Assembly (NCBI GenBank): GCA_047602055.1
Contig: JASGIG010000001.1
Coordinates: forward strand, 1,116,001 to 1,180,000
Direction: 5' to 3'
DNA length: 64,000 nucleotides
Source: JAODBQ01 sp047602055
GTDB taxonomy: Bacteria > Actinomycetota > Acidimicrobiia > Acidimicrobiales > Ilumatobacteraceae
Part shown: positions 27,474-35,409 of the stretch, in pieces
How positions within the stretch are numbered: the first letter of the stretch is position 1
How the letters are laid out: every line of letters begins with the position of its first letter
Translations under genes and position numbers: made by a program
The notes under the pieces: generated by a model
The model's input: only the letters and a program-made list of their open reading frames with translations
What the model was told of the DNA's origin: nothing
Database searches by the model: none

Positions 27474-28609
27474 GCACCGACCTCGAAGACCGCGTGCGCG
27501 CCGCGCTGGCACATCGCGCCGAGCACACCACGGTCGGCAGCGCCGGCCTTGCCGACGTGGTGCCGGCGAGCCGCCGCCGCCCCGGCAGCCCGAGGGCGTG
27601 GCTCACCGTCGCTGCCGCGGTCGTGATGCTCGTCGCCGGTCTGGTGGCGTTCGAGACGCTGCGGGTGGACGACGCCGCCGAACCGCCGGCGACCCCGTCG
27701 CCCACGACGGTCATGGGACCACTGGCGCTCGACCTCGACAGCCTGCGCACCGGCCCCGCGCCGGTTCCCTCCGCCGACCACCTGATCGTCGATGCCGCGG
27801 CCCTGCCGGCGGGTTGGTCGCTCTCCGACGCATCCGGGTTCACGACGCTGACGTTCGACGGCTCGCCGTTCGGCTCCATCTACCGGGCGCGGCTGCACGG
27901 ACCCGACGGCAGGAGCTACGACGTGTCCGTCTCCAGCCCGCCGCAGATCGCCACCGAGCCGGCTGGCAGCGGCCTCGCGGTCGACGGCCGACCCGCCGTC
28001 TACGAGAACTCGGCGCTGCGCTGGCAACTCGACGACGACCACACCGTGACGCTCGTCGGAGCGCCGAGCGCCGACAGCGCCGACGCGCTCGCTGCCGCGC
28101 AGGCGTTGCGCTGGACGACCGGCGTGCTGCCGGTCGAGCCGGTGACGGGTGCGGCGCAGTTGGGTGACGACACCAGGCTGGCCGGCACGCTGGACGGGGT
28201 CGGCTGGGTGGCCGACGTCGACCCCGGCCCGTTGCGCACCATCTACGTCTCCATCGGCAGCGGCGGCGGAGCCACCTCGGGGATCGAGAACGATCGGCTC
28301 AGCCAGCCCGACGACTCGCCGCAGTCCGGCGTGTCCACCGGCATCGCGGCCGCACCCGGCCATGGCGGGGTCGTCTTCGGGATCGCCCCACCTGCGGTCG
28401 CTGCCGTGCGGGTCCAGACCGGCGACACGACGATTGCGGTCACCGCCACCTACCAGCGCGCCGCCGAGTCGTACTTCGCCGTCCCGGTCCCCGGCGGGCT
28501 GACGGTCAGCCGGCTCGAGCTCGTCGACGGGACCGGCGCCGTCGTCGGCTCGGTCACGATCCCGGAGCTGCCGCCGTTGCTCGGCGGCGGTTACGGCGGC
28601 TTGCACTGA
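27470..28609 (+). CDS. Membrane partner of sigma pair 2
   Basis: A 379-residue protein with a short cytoplasmic N-terminus, one membrane helix (AWLTVAAAVVMLVAGLVAF, about residues 44-62), a Pro/Thr linker and a large outside domain without motifs I can name. It is translationally coupled to the sigma gene, so an anti-sigma or signal-receiving role is inferred. It contains no Cys-rich zinc motif. The C-terminus ends in a Gly-rich stretch (LGGGYGGLH). Confidence 0.65.
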   Translation: MSTDLEDRVRAALAHRAEHTTVGSAGLADVVPASRRRPGSPRAWLTVAAAVVMLVAGLVAFETLRVDDAAEPPATPSPTTVMGPLALDLDSLRTGPAPVPSADHLIVDAAALPAGWSLSDASGFTTLTFDGSPFGSIYRARLHGPDGRSYDVSVSSPPQIATEPAGSGLAVDGRPAVYENSALRWQLDDDHTVTLVGAPSADSADALAAAQALRWTTGVLPVEPVTGAAQLGDDTRLAGTLDGVGWVADVDPGPLRTIYVSIGSGGGATSGIENDRLSQPDDSPQSGVSTGIAAAPGHGGVVFGIAPPAVAAVRVQTGDTTIAVTATYQRAAESYFAVPVPGGLTVSRLELVDGTGAVVGSVTIPELPPLLGGGYGGLH

Positions 28610-28682
28610 GGCGCTGAACGGCGGCCTCGCCATGCCGAGCCGACGTTGTCACCCGATCCGGTGCCCGGCGGCATCGTGGGGT

Positions 28683-28800
28683 GTGGCGAAGGTGTCGATC
28701 GAGGAGGCGTTCCGGAAGTGGGGGCATCCAGCTGGCGATCACGGCGACGTCGGCGCAGGCCGCGCTCGAGCTCGCCGAGACGCTTGTCGTCCCCACCTGA
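28683..28800 (+). pseudogene. Short broken frame, possibly a fragment
   Basis: From the GTG at 28683 the sequence reads VAKVSIEEAFRKW, then meets a run of five G. Removing one G gives GIQLAITATSAQAALELAET and a stop at 28800, a protein-like run. As written the frame breaks. The roughly 38-residue product resembles nothing I know. It is recorded because it fits the pattern of single extra bases seen elsewhere. Confidence 0.25.
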
Positions 28801-28817
28801 CCGGCGGGGATGGTGGA

Positions 28818-29024
28818 TCACAGCAATCCGTGCTCGAGCAGCGTGCGGTCGTGGACGAACTGGGCGTGCAGGCATGCGGGATGCGGATCCGGGAGGCGCC
28901 GGCCGTGCTCGTCGGTGCAGCGTCGGTGCCGTTGCCAGCCGGCGCACGTCCCGGCGAGCGCCTCGTCGGCGACGACGAGCCAACGGATGTCGCCGTCGTC
29001 GGCCGGCTCGCCCCGCTCGGTCAT
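28818..29024 (-). CDS. Hypothetical small protein after sigma pair 3
   Basis: An open frame of 68 residues whose ATG at 29024 overlaps the stop of the anti-sigma-like gene. It starts MTERGEPADDGDIRWLVVAD and carries two Cys and several His. No signal peptide, membrane helix or family is recognised. The ATGA overlap and the absence of any other gene here favour it being real. Confidence 0.45.
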   Translation of the reverse strand: MTERGEPADDGDIRWLVVADEALAGTCAGWQRHRRCTDEHGRRLPDPHPACLHAQFVHDRTLLEHGLL

Positions 29025-29782
29025 CCCATGTCCTTCGGGCGGGCCGCGATCGTCACCGAGCTGGTCGCCTCGTCGAACCCGAACATCGCACAGGTCTCGC
29101 CGGCGAAGTCAGCGCCCGGAGCCGGCGAGACCGTCCACGTGCCGAGCCCGTGCCGATCGAGCGTGGCGCGCACCGTCGTGGTCGCGGTGGCGAGGTCCAT
29201 GCACGCCCCGGCCTCGTCCAGCGCGGCCATCTCGTCCTCGGCGGCGGCGACCTCCCAGATGTCGGGGGCGATGCGCCCGTCGAAGCGGTCGAGGCCGGCA
29301 GCGTCGCAGGCGGTCTCGTCGGCTCCCGGGATGACGACCGCGGTGCCGTAGTCGGCGACGCAGGTGACGAACGGCGGGGTCACCCCGAACTCGGCGTGCT
29401 CCGGCTGCTCCCAGGAGCGGGCGCAGGTGACGGTGGGATCCTCACCGCGCACAAAGCGGACGCCGATGATCACGCCGTCGTCGCCGAGCGGCGCATGGTT
29501 CCAGCACGCCAGCGCCCGGACGGTCGACGGCGTCCGCCGCGTCCAGTTCGCGGCGGCGACGGCAACGGCCGAGCCGGCGGCGAGCGCACCGACCGCGAGG
29601 GCGCCGATCGCCACGTGCCGTCGGCGACGCCGGCCACGCTCCAGCGGGACGACCACGGTCCCGGTCATCACCCGGTGCAGGATCGCCGCGGCGCGGGTGT
29701 CGGTGTCGAGGTCGACGGGTTGCTCCCACGACCAGTCCTGGCGGGCTGCGGCGACGAGCACGTCGAACGGGTCGGTGGTCAT
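29021..29782 (-). CDS. Membrane partner of sigma pair 3
   Basis: A 253-residue single-pass protein. About 55 cytoplasmic residues end in an Arg cluster (RGRRRRRH), followed by one helix (VAIGALAVGALAAGSAVAVA) and an outside domain with six Cys, probably forming disulfides. It is coupled to the upstream sigma factor by an ATGA overlap. An anti-sigma role is inferred from that position; there is no zinc anti-sigma motif. Confidence 0.65.
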   Translation of the reverse strand: MTTDPFDVLVAAARQDWSWEQPVDLDTDTRAAAILHRVMTGTVVVPLERGRRRRRHVAIGALAVGALAAGSAVAVAAANWTRRTPSTVRALACWNHAPLGDDGVIIGVRFVRGEDPTVTCARSWEQPEHAEFGVTPPFVTCVADYGTAVVIPGADETACDAAGLDRFDGRIAPDIWEVAAAEDEMAALDEAGACMDLATATTTVRATLDRHGLGTWTVSPAPGADFAGETCAMFGFDEATSSVTIAARPKDMG

Positions 29783-30303
29783 GATGCGACCTCGTCGTCG
29801 GACCCCTGAGCGGCCGCGTCGCGCAGCCGCGTGCGGGCTCGGTGGAGCCGGACCGTCGCCGCGTTGGCGGTGACCCCGAGCGCGACGGCGAGCTCGTCGG
29901 GGGACAGCTCGAACCAGCCCGCCAACACCAGCACCTCCTGATCGGCTTCGGACAGCGATGCCAGTGCGACGCGCAGCGCGTCGAGCTCGGCGACGTCGAC
30001 GGCGAGGTCGCGAGGCGTCGTCGGCTGCAGCCACGGCAGCCGGGCGACGAAGCGGTCCGCCCGCCGGCCGCGGCGCCGGTCGTTGCGCACGACGTTGCGG
30101 GCCGTGCCCAGCAACCAGCCGCGCACCCACTCGACCGGGAGGTCGTCGCGGCGCCGCCATGCGACGGCGAACGTCTCGGCGACGACGTCGTCGACGTCGA
30201 CCGCCGACGTCAGCGACGCCGCGAAGGCGCGCACCGCGGGGTACTGCTCTCGGAACATCTCGGTGAACGACTCCTCTGAGCTCAGCCCCAACGGCGCCCC
30301 CAC
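29779..30303 (-). CDS. ECF-type sigma factor (pair 3)
   Basis: Sigma factor of 174 residues. Region 2 is visible in FTEMFREQYPAVRAFAASL and DDVVAETFAVAWRR, and region 4 in LSEADQEVLVLAGWFELSPD followed by the HTH AVALGVTANAATVRLHRART. The N-terminus begins MGAPLGLSSEES. It overlaps its downstream membrane partner by 4 bases. It faces the opposite way to pair 2 and ends a converging group. Confidence 0.87.
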   Translation of the reverse strand: MGAPLGLSSEESFTEMFREQYPAVRAFAASLTSAVDVDDVVAETFAVAWRRRDDLPVEWVRGWLLGTARNVVRNDRRRGRRADRFVARLPWLQPTTPRDLAVDVAELDALRVALASLSEADQEVLVLAGWFELSPDELAVALGVTANAATVRLHRARTRLRDAAAQGSDDEVAS

Positions 30304-30432
30304 ACGGTCACCGCCGCCTTCCGATCACGCCCACAGATGTCCGCGCCCGCCCGCCGATTACAGCCCACGCCAGGGAATCGTCGCGTCAATGGCCTCGATG
30401 TCGGGGCGCGGCCCGGTTCGCTGGCCGTCGGG

Positions 30433-31011
30433 TCAGCGGTGCCAGCCGACGTCGCGGCCGAGCAGGGCGAGCGTGCGGGCCCACGGCGTCGGTCCCGGCG
30501 CCAGGGCGTGGGCGAAGGCCGCGCCGGGCCGGTCGCGGCTGTCGTCGTCGGGGATCGGCTCGGCGATGCGGAGGACGACGTCGGCGGTCTGCGGATCGGG
30601 TTCGTAGGTGTCGCCGAGCGTCGCGGCGATGTCCCACGTGTGCACGACCGTGTCGAGGAGCTGGGCGCCGACGAGCACGCCGATCGGCAGCGGCAGCGTC
30701 GGATGGAGCTCGACCTCCACCACCCGGGCCTGGAGGTCGGCGCCGGCGAACGCGTCGAGCAGGCTGTCGACGGACGCTTGCCAGGCCGCCAGGGTGAACG
30801 GGACGGGACGGTACGCATCGGGCTCGGCGGCACCGTCGCGCACGACTGCGGCGAAGCCGAGGTGCTGGCTGACCATGTGGTCCAGCAGCTGCCCGAGGTT
30901 CCATGCACTGCACGGGGTCGGTCGCCCGAGATCGTCGTCGGTGACGCGGGCGACGTACGTCGACGCCGCCGCGATCGACGACCGGTGGAGTTGCAGCTGA
31001 TCCGCGCTCAT
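30433..31011 (-). CDS. DinB-like, TIGR03086-type metal-binding protein
   Basis: A 192-residue helical protein of the mycothiol maleylpyruvate isomerase/DinB superfamily. The family opening PTPCSAWNLGQLLDHM (about residues 30-46) carries the first His ligand, and a later VVHTWDIAAT (about residue 125) supplies the second. Proteins of this type occur in mycothiol-using actinobacteria; the substrate here is unknown. It is divergent from a MarR gene across a short palindrome-rich gap and is probably its target. Confidence 0.83.
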   Translation of the reverse strand: MSADQLQLHRSSIAAASTYVARVTDDDLGRPTPCSAWNLGQLLDHMVSQHLGFAAVVRDGAAEPDAYRPVPFTLAAWQASVDSLLDAFAGADLQARVVEVELHPTLPLPIGVLVGAQLLDTVVHTWDIAATLGDTYEPDPQTADVVLRIAEPIPDDDSRDRPGAAFAHALAPGPTPWARTLALLGRDVGWHR

Positions 31012-31021
31012 GCGGTCAGTT

Positions 31022-31062
31022 GATCACATGAGCGTGATGATCACAAGAGAGTGATGATCATG
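31022..31062. promoter_or_regulatory. Repeated TGATCA operator-like sites, MarR control region
   Basis: In 41 bases between divergent genes, TGATCA or TGATGATCA occurs three times with dyad symmetry (TGATCACATGAGCGTGATGA, then a further ATGATCAT). The layout suits a MarR dimer controlling both the DinB-like gene and itself. Confidence 0.55.
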
Positions 31063-31072
31063 GCCGAGTATC

Positions 31073-31507
31073 TTGCTGCGGGTGGACGACGGGCGCCAGG
31101 ACCTCCTCGCCCTGCTGATGCCGGTGAGCCGCGAGCTGCGACGCATCGAGGACGCTGCCGCCGCCGGCCATGGCCTGACGATGTGGCAGTACGCGATCGT
31201 GTCGATTGCCGCGCAGCGCCCCGGATCGAACCAGGCGGAGATCGCGGATGCGCTCGGCTACAGCAAGAACCGGATCGTCGCCGACATCGACGAGCTCGAA
31301 GCCGCCGGGCTGCTGCGCCGGCGCCCTGGTGCCGACCGTCGGGCCAACGTCCTCGTCGTCACCGACGAGGGCGAGCGGGTGATGCACGCGGTCCGCGCGG
31401 AGATCCACCGTGACGAGGACGAGCTGCTCGCACCCCTGTCGCCCACGGCCCGCAAGGCGCTCGTGTCGGCGTTGACCCGCCTGCGCGCCGACCTCCGCCC
31501 GGGCTGA
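31073..31507 (+). CDS. MarR-family transcriptional regulator
   Basis: Winged-helix regulator of 144 residues. The recognition helix region is NQAEIADALGYSKNRIVADI and the wing is RRRPGADRRANVLVVTDEG. The start may be the TTG at 31073 or the GTG at 31082. It is divergent from the DinB-like gene and probably autoregulates through the palindromes between them. The ligand is unknown. Confidence 0.9.
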   Translation: MLRVDDGRQDLLALLMPVSRELRRIEDAAAAGHGLTMWQYAIVSIAAQRPGSNQAEIADALGYSKNRIVADIDELEAAGLLRRRPGADRRANVLVVTDEGERVMHAVRAEIHRDEDELLAPLSPTARKALVSALTRLRADLRPG

Positions 31508-31518
31508 CGACGTTCGCC

Positions 31519-32634
31519 TCACGGCTGGGTCGTGGTGGGGATCATCATCTCGGGGTGATCGAAGACCGCCATCTGGTAGCGGTCGATCCAGGTCTGGCGG
31601 TCGGTGAACCGCACCTTGCGCGCCACCGCGATCAGTTCGTCGCGACTGAGCACCCGGCTGGAGAGGTACACCGACTCGTCGGTCCAGATCGGGAAGGCGA
31701 TGTCGGTGTACTCCCCGCGGGTGGCGACGATCCCCTGATGGCCGTTGATCGTGACGGGTTTGGCGTCGGTGTCGTCGCCGATCAGCACGTTGAACGGTGA
31801 CTGAGGGAGCACCGAGAGGTTGAACGTGCCACTGTCGTCGCCGTCGCCGAGCCCCGGCATCACCATCGGGCCCGAGGGCAGCGGTGGCACCAGCTCGGTC
31901 AGCCCGGCCGGCAGCGGCGCCCGCAGGACGTAGCCGCCGTCGTTCACGAGCTCGACATGGTCGAGGAGCTCGTAGAGCACGTCGACGTCGCCACTGTCTC
32001 CGGTGACGGTGACGTACCTGTCGCCGACCGACCACTGCAGCGTCATGATCCGGCTGCCGGTCCAGCGCAGCTCGGTCACGTCGGGCCGCCGGCCCTCCAG
32101 CGCCACCTCCGGTCCACCGGGCCACTGCCAACCCGGTGGCCAGGCGACGATCGTCGTCAGCTTGGTCGGCAGACCATCATCCGGCGCCGGAACGCCGACG
32201 AAGCCACCCCAGCCGCCGTCCTCGGTCGCCTGGCTGAAGGTCCCGCCGATGCCGACCTTGCGAAGTGCTGTGGGGAGGTCGGCATCGTCGAGGAACGGGA
32301 ACGAGTCGATGCGCGCCGGGTCCGGCGACGGGACCAGCACCGACGGCGGCGATGCGGGCGGTGCCGACGTGTCGCGGCGGGCGATGGTGACCGTCGCGAC
32401 GATGGCGACGAGGACGGCCGCAGCCAACGTCAGGACGACGACGCGTCGTCTCGTCACGGTTGCGCGGCGACGAGGAGCCAGCGGCACGATCGTCGTCTCG
32501 TTGCCGGACTCACTCGAGGCTCCCTCGGTGCCGACGACGGCGCGCACGATCTCGTCGGCGGTCACCGGCGGCGTCGTCCTGGCGAGGCGGGCCCCCAGCT
32601 GGGCGAGATCGTCGAAGAGCTCGGTGCTGTTCAT
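31519..32634 (-). CDS. Membrane partner of sigma pair 4
   Basis: A 371-residue single-pass protein. A cytoplasmic segment of about 65 residues ends in an Arg cluster, followed by one helix (VVVLTLAAAVLVAIVATVTI, about residues 64-83), a Pro/Ser linker and a large outside domain. The outside domain resembles nothing I can name. Its ATG overlaps the stop of the sigma gene by 4 bases, so it is inferred to be the anti-sigma or sensor partner. Confidence 0.66.
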   Translation of the reverse strand: MNSTELFDDLAQLGARLARTTPPVTADEIVRAVVGTEGASSESGNETTIVPLAPRRRATVTRRRVVVLTLAAAVLVAIVATVTIARRDTSAPPASPPSVLVPSPDPARIDSFPFLDDADLPTALRKVGIGGTFSQATEDGGWGGFVGVPAPDDGLPTKLTTIVAWPPGWQWPGGPEVALEGRRPDVTELRWTGSRIMTLQWSVGDRYVTVTGDSGDVDVLYELLDHVELVNDGGYVLRAPLPAGLTELVPPLPSGPMVMPGLGDGDDSGTFNLSVLPQSPFNVLIGDDTDAKPVTINGHQGIVATRGEYTDIAFPIWTDESVYLSSRVLSRDELIAVARKVRFTDRQTWIDRYQMAVFDHPEMMIPTTTQP

Positions 32635-33107
32635 GTGTCGTCGACCTCCAACAGATGGCGAAGGCGTGCCAGGCCCCGCTCGAGATGGGTCTGGATCGTG
32701 GACGGGGCGATCCCCAGCGTGTGGGCGGCGTCGCGCACCGTCCAGCCGAACGCGTGGACCAGCATCACCGCCGTGCGCTGCTGCTCGGTCAGGCTCGCCA
32801 GGGCCGGTACCAGCTCCGGGTGGACGTCGGGCAGCTCGACCGTGGCGGGCCGGTCGTCGGGCGTGGGGATCGGCCGGGTGCCGTGGCGGCGGGCCGACGT
32901 CTGCCCGACGCGGTACAGGTAGCCGACCGGGTTCTCCATCGTCTCGACGAGCTCCCAGTGCTCCCAGGCCCAGCTCAGCGCGTCGAACGTCGCGATCCGG
33001 CCGAGGTCGGCGCCGTAGGCGGCGACGAGGGCGATCCGCAGTCGTGGCTCGCACTCGGCGACGAACGACGAGAACAGGTCGCAGGCCGAGCGCGACGTCA
33101 CGTCCAT
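32631..33107 (-). CDS. ECF-type sigma factor (pair 4)
   Basis: Sigma factor of 158 residues from the ATG at 33107. Region 2 is relatively divergent (DLFSSFVAECEPRLRIALVA). Region 4 is clear (LTEQQRTAVMLVHAFGWTVR, then the HTH AHTLGIAPSTIQTHLERGLA). It is coupled to its membrane partner downstream. It is divergent from pair 5, with 77 bases between the preferred starts. Confidence 0.85.
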   Translation of the reverse strand: MDVTSRSACDLFSSFVAECEPRLRIALVAAYGADLGRIATFDALSWAWEHWELVETMENPVGYLYRVGQTSARRHGTRPIPTPDDRPATVELPDVHPELVPALASLTEQQRTAVMLVHAFGWTVRDAAHTLGIAPSTIQTHLERGLARLRHLLEVDDT

Positions 33108-33184
33108 ACCCCTGAGACACGCCAACCGGCGCCTTGTACGACATCGTCGCCGAACCGGGCGGCGGCTGCGGGCAATGGTGTGGT

Positions 33185-33757
33185 GTGGGCGACGTGGAGG
33201 CGGCGGATCAGCCGGTGATCCAGGCTGGTGATGCCGCCACGTGGTACCGGGCGAACGTCGACTCGGTGTACGGCTATGTGGCGCGGCGCGTCGGCGAGCA
33301 GCTGGCGACGGACCTCGTCGCCGAGACGTTCAGGATCGCCCTCGAACAGCGGGAGCGCTTCGATCCGGACCGCGGCTCGGAACGGGCATGGCTGCTGGGG
33401 ATCGCCACGAACCTGGTGCGCCGGCACTGGCGGACCGAGACGCGCCGGCTGCGCGCGTGGTCGAGGTATGCGGTTGCCGCCGACGTTCCCGGCACCGACC
33501 CGCTCCTGGCGGTCGACGCCCGGGTGGACGCAACCGTCGAGGTGGCCGCGCTGTTCGACGCTGTCGCCGCCCTGCCGGCCGACGACCGGGATCTGCTGAT
33601 CCTCGTCGCCTGGGAGGGTTGTTCGTACCGGGACGCCGCCGAGATCGCCGGCGTCCCGACCGGGACGATCAGGTCGCGCCTGCACCGGATCCGTCGCACG
33701 CTGCACTCGCTGATGGGCGAGCGCGGCCAGCAGGGAGGTGAGCACGAGCATGGATGA
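33185..33757 (+). CDS. ECF-type sigma factor (pair 5)
   Basis: Sigma factor of 190 residues from the GTG at 33185; an upstream frame to 33134 is open but less likely. Region 2 is seen in WYRANVDSVYGYVARRV and DLVAETFRIALEQRERF, and region 4 in LPADDRDLLILVAWEGCSYR with the HTH AAEIAGVPTGTIRSRLHRIR. The stop overlaps the next start (ATGGATGA). It forms the last of five sigma/membrane-protein pairs in the region. Confidence 0.88.
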   Translation: MGDVEAADQPVIQAGDAATWYRANVDSVYGYVARRVGEQLATDLVAETFRIALEQRERFDPDRGSERAWLLGIATNLVRRHWRTETRRLRAWSRYAVAADVPGTDPLLAVDARVDATVEVAALFDAVAALPADDRDLLILVAWEGCSYRDAAEIAGVPTGTIRSRLHRIRRTLHSLMGERGQQGGEHEHG

Positions 33758-35321
33758 GATCACGACCTTCGCCCGCTGCCGGCCGGAGGTGAGCGCTCTC
33801 GACGACGACGCCCGCGTCCGGATCTGGCAGCTGATCACGAGGGAGCCGGCCGCTGCCCGAGCGGTGGGTGCGTCCGCCGAAGGCGACGACGACGGTGCCG
33901 CACCCGTCGCCCCGGCGCCCGCCCCGCGATTCGAGATGTGCGGCGCAGCTGCGCACATCTCGAATCGCGACGTGCCGGCCCCTGATGCCGATGTGAGATG
34001 TGCGGTGCCCGTGCGCACATCTCGAATCGCGGGGCGGCGGTGGGCGGTGCTGGTCGCCGCAGGTGTGGTCGTGCTGCTCGGCGTCGGCGCGGCGCTCGTC
34101 AGCCTCGGCGGTCGGCGCAGCCTCGACGGAAGCCCCGCCACCGACGTCGCCACGGTGCCGGCGACGACACCGCCGAGCACCACGGCGACGACGGCTCCCA
34201 CGGTGTCGACGCCGGCGACGTTGGCATGGCAGCCGGCCGCCGACACCGGCTCGTTGGGACGGTCGCAGGCGAACGGTGTCACGGCCGGGCCCGGCGGGTT
34301 CGTCGCCACCGGGATGGGCTTCGACGACGAGCGCAACCAGGGCCGGGTGTGGTTCTCGCCCGACGGGCTGACGTGGGAGGAGCCGGCGCTCGACGTGTTC
34401 GACGCCAAGGCCGTCGGCGCGCCGGCGGCGACCTCCGAGGCGTTCTACGTCATCGCCGTGACCAACCCGGACCGGCTGCCGAACTCCCACGAGGGCGACC
34501 CGGTCCCGAACGACGCCCACCTGTACCGGTCCGTCGACGGCCGGACCTGGGAGCGGTGGGGCGACGTGCTCTCGCACATCGATCGGATCGCGGCTGCCGG
34601 TGACACGCTGCTGCGCCTCGACGCCGGCTCGCTGCTGTTCTGGAGCGTCGACGGGCTGACCTGGACGCCGGCCACGGTGCCCGAGGCCCCGGCGTTCATC
34701 GGGCTCGGGGACGGCAACGCGTTCACGCCAGGGCCGGGGCCGTGGTACATCTTCGGCTCGCGCGACGACGGCCCGGTGCTGTGGCAGTCCGACGACGCCC
34801 GGACGTGGACCGAGATCCCCGCACCGCCCGGCGGCGGCCGTCCGGTGCCCACGGACGATGGGCTCGTCAGCGTCTTCAACCCCGACACGCAGCGGTGCAC
34901 GTTGAAGCCACTCGACACCGTTCCCACTGACGCAGCCGGATGGCAGACGCGCCTCGATGCCCAATGGCAGTGCGCCGCGCAGCTCACCACCGTCCGTCTC
35001 GACGCGTCGTCGAACACCTGGGTGACCGTGCCCGAACCGGGTCCTGGCCCGACGCCGATCTTCACTCGGCTCGTGCGCCTCGGCAACGTCCTCGTGGCGC
35101 CGATCATCGGCCCCGACCGGACGCTGACGATCTGGACCGCCGATCAGTCCAGCCTCCACTGGCAGCCGGACCCGTCGACGACGATCTCGTTCGGCGACGA
35201 CACCGGCTCGCCGCAACAGCCGCTCGTCGTCGCCTCCGGTGACCGCGTGGTCGTGGTCGGCCCCCCGACGGCCGGCAGCACCGGCAACGAGATCCACGAG
35301 GCAGTGTTCGTCGGTCAGTGA
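33750..35321 (+). CDS. Membrane partner of sigma pair 5, with repeat-derived insertion
   Basis: A single-pass protein of about 523 residues (ATG 33750; GTG 33738 possible). The cytoplasmic N-terminus leads to one helix (AVLVAAGVVVLLGVGAALVS), a Thr/Pro linker and an outside domain with recurring WFSPDGLTWEE-, YRSVDGRTWERW- and FWSVDGLTW-like units, suggesting a beta-propeller or sialidase-like fold. Just before the helix, residues about 59-93 are encoded by two palindromic repeats inserted in frame (PRFEMCGAAAHISNR and DVRCAVPVRTSRIA). The insertion kept the frame open. It is coupled to the sigma gene upstream; function is inferred. Confidence 0.7.
   Translation: MDEITTFARCRPEVSALDDDARVRIWQLITREPAAARAVGASAEGDDDGAAPVAPAPAPRFEMCGAAAHISNRDVPAPDADVRCAVPVRTSRIAGRRWAVLVAAGVVVLLGVGAALVSLGGRRSLDGSPATDVATVPATTPPSTTATTAPTVSTPATLAWQPAADTGSLGRSQANGVTAGPGGFVATGMGFDDERNQGRVWFSPDGLTWEEPALDVFDAKAVGAPAATSEAFYVIAVTNPDRLPNSHEGDPVPNDAHLYRSVDGRTWERWGDVLSHIDRIAAAGDTLLRLDAGSLLFWSVDGLTWTPATVPEAPAFIGLGDGNAFTPGPGPWYIFGSRDDGPVLWQSDDARTWTEIPAPPGGGRPVPTDDGLVSVFNPDTQRCTLKPLDTVPTDAAGWQTRLDAQWQCAAQLTTVRLDASSNTWVTVPEPGPGPTPIFTRLVRLGNVLVAPIIGPDRTLTIWTADQSSLHWQPDPSTTISFGDDTGSPQQPLVVASGDRVVVVGPPTAGSTGNEIHEAVFVGQ
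33926..34030. repeat. Two large palindromes inside a coding sequence
   Basis: The first palindrome has perfect 17-bp arms (33926-33942 and 33952-33968) and a 9-base loop. The second has 10-bp arms (33995-34004 and 34014-34023) with the same arm core GAGATGTGCG and a right flank identical to the first. Both lie in frame within the gene of sigma pair 5's partner. Confidence 0.85.
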
Positions 35322-35337
35322 CCGCACGATCTCGGGG

Positions 35338-35409
35338 TGCCCCCCCAGGGTCTCGAACCCTGAACCAACGGATTAAAAGTCCGCTGCTCTACCGTTGAGC
35401 TAGAGGGGC
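35338..35409 (-). tRNA. tRNA-Lys (anticodon UUU)
   Basis: On the minus strand a complete cloverleaf can be folded: acceptor GCCCCTC paired with GGGGGGC, D-arm GCTCAACGGTAGAGC, anticodon loop CTTTTAA with anticodon TTT, and T-arm with TTCGAGA loop closed by CAGGG and CCCTG. The discriminator base is A; the CCA end is not encoded. Its first 21 bases overlap the 3' end of nhaA on the same strand. Confidence 0.93.
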
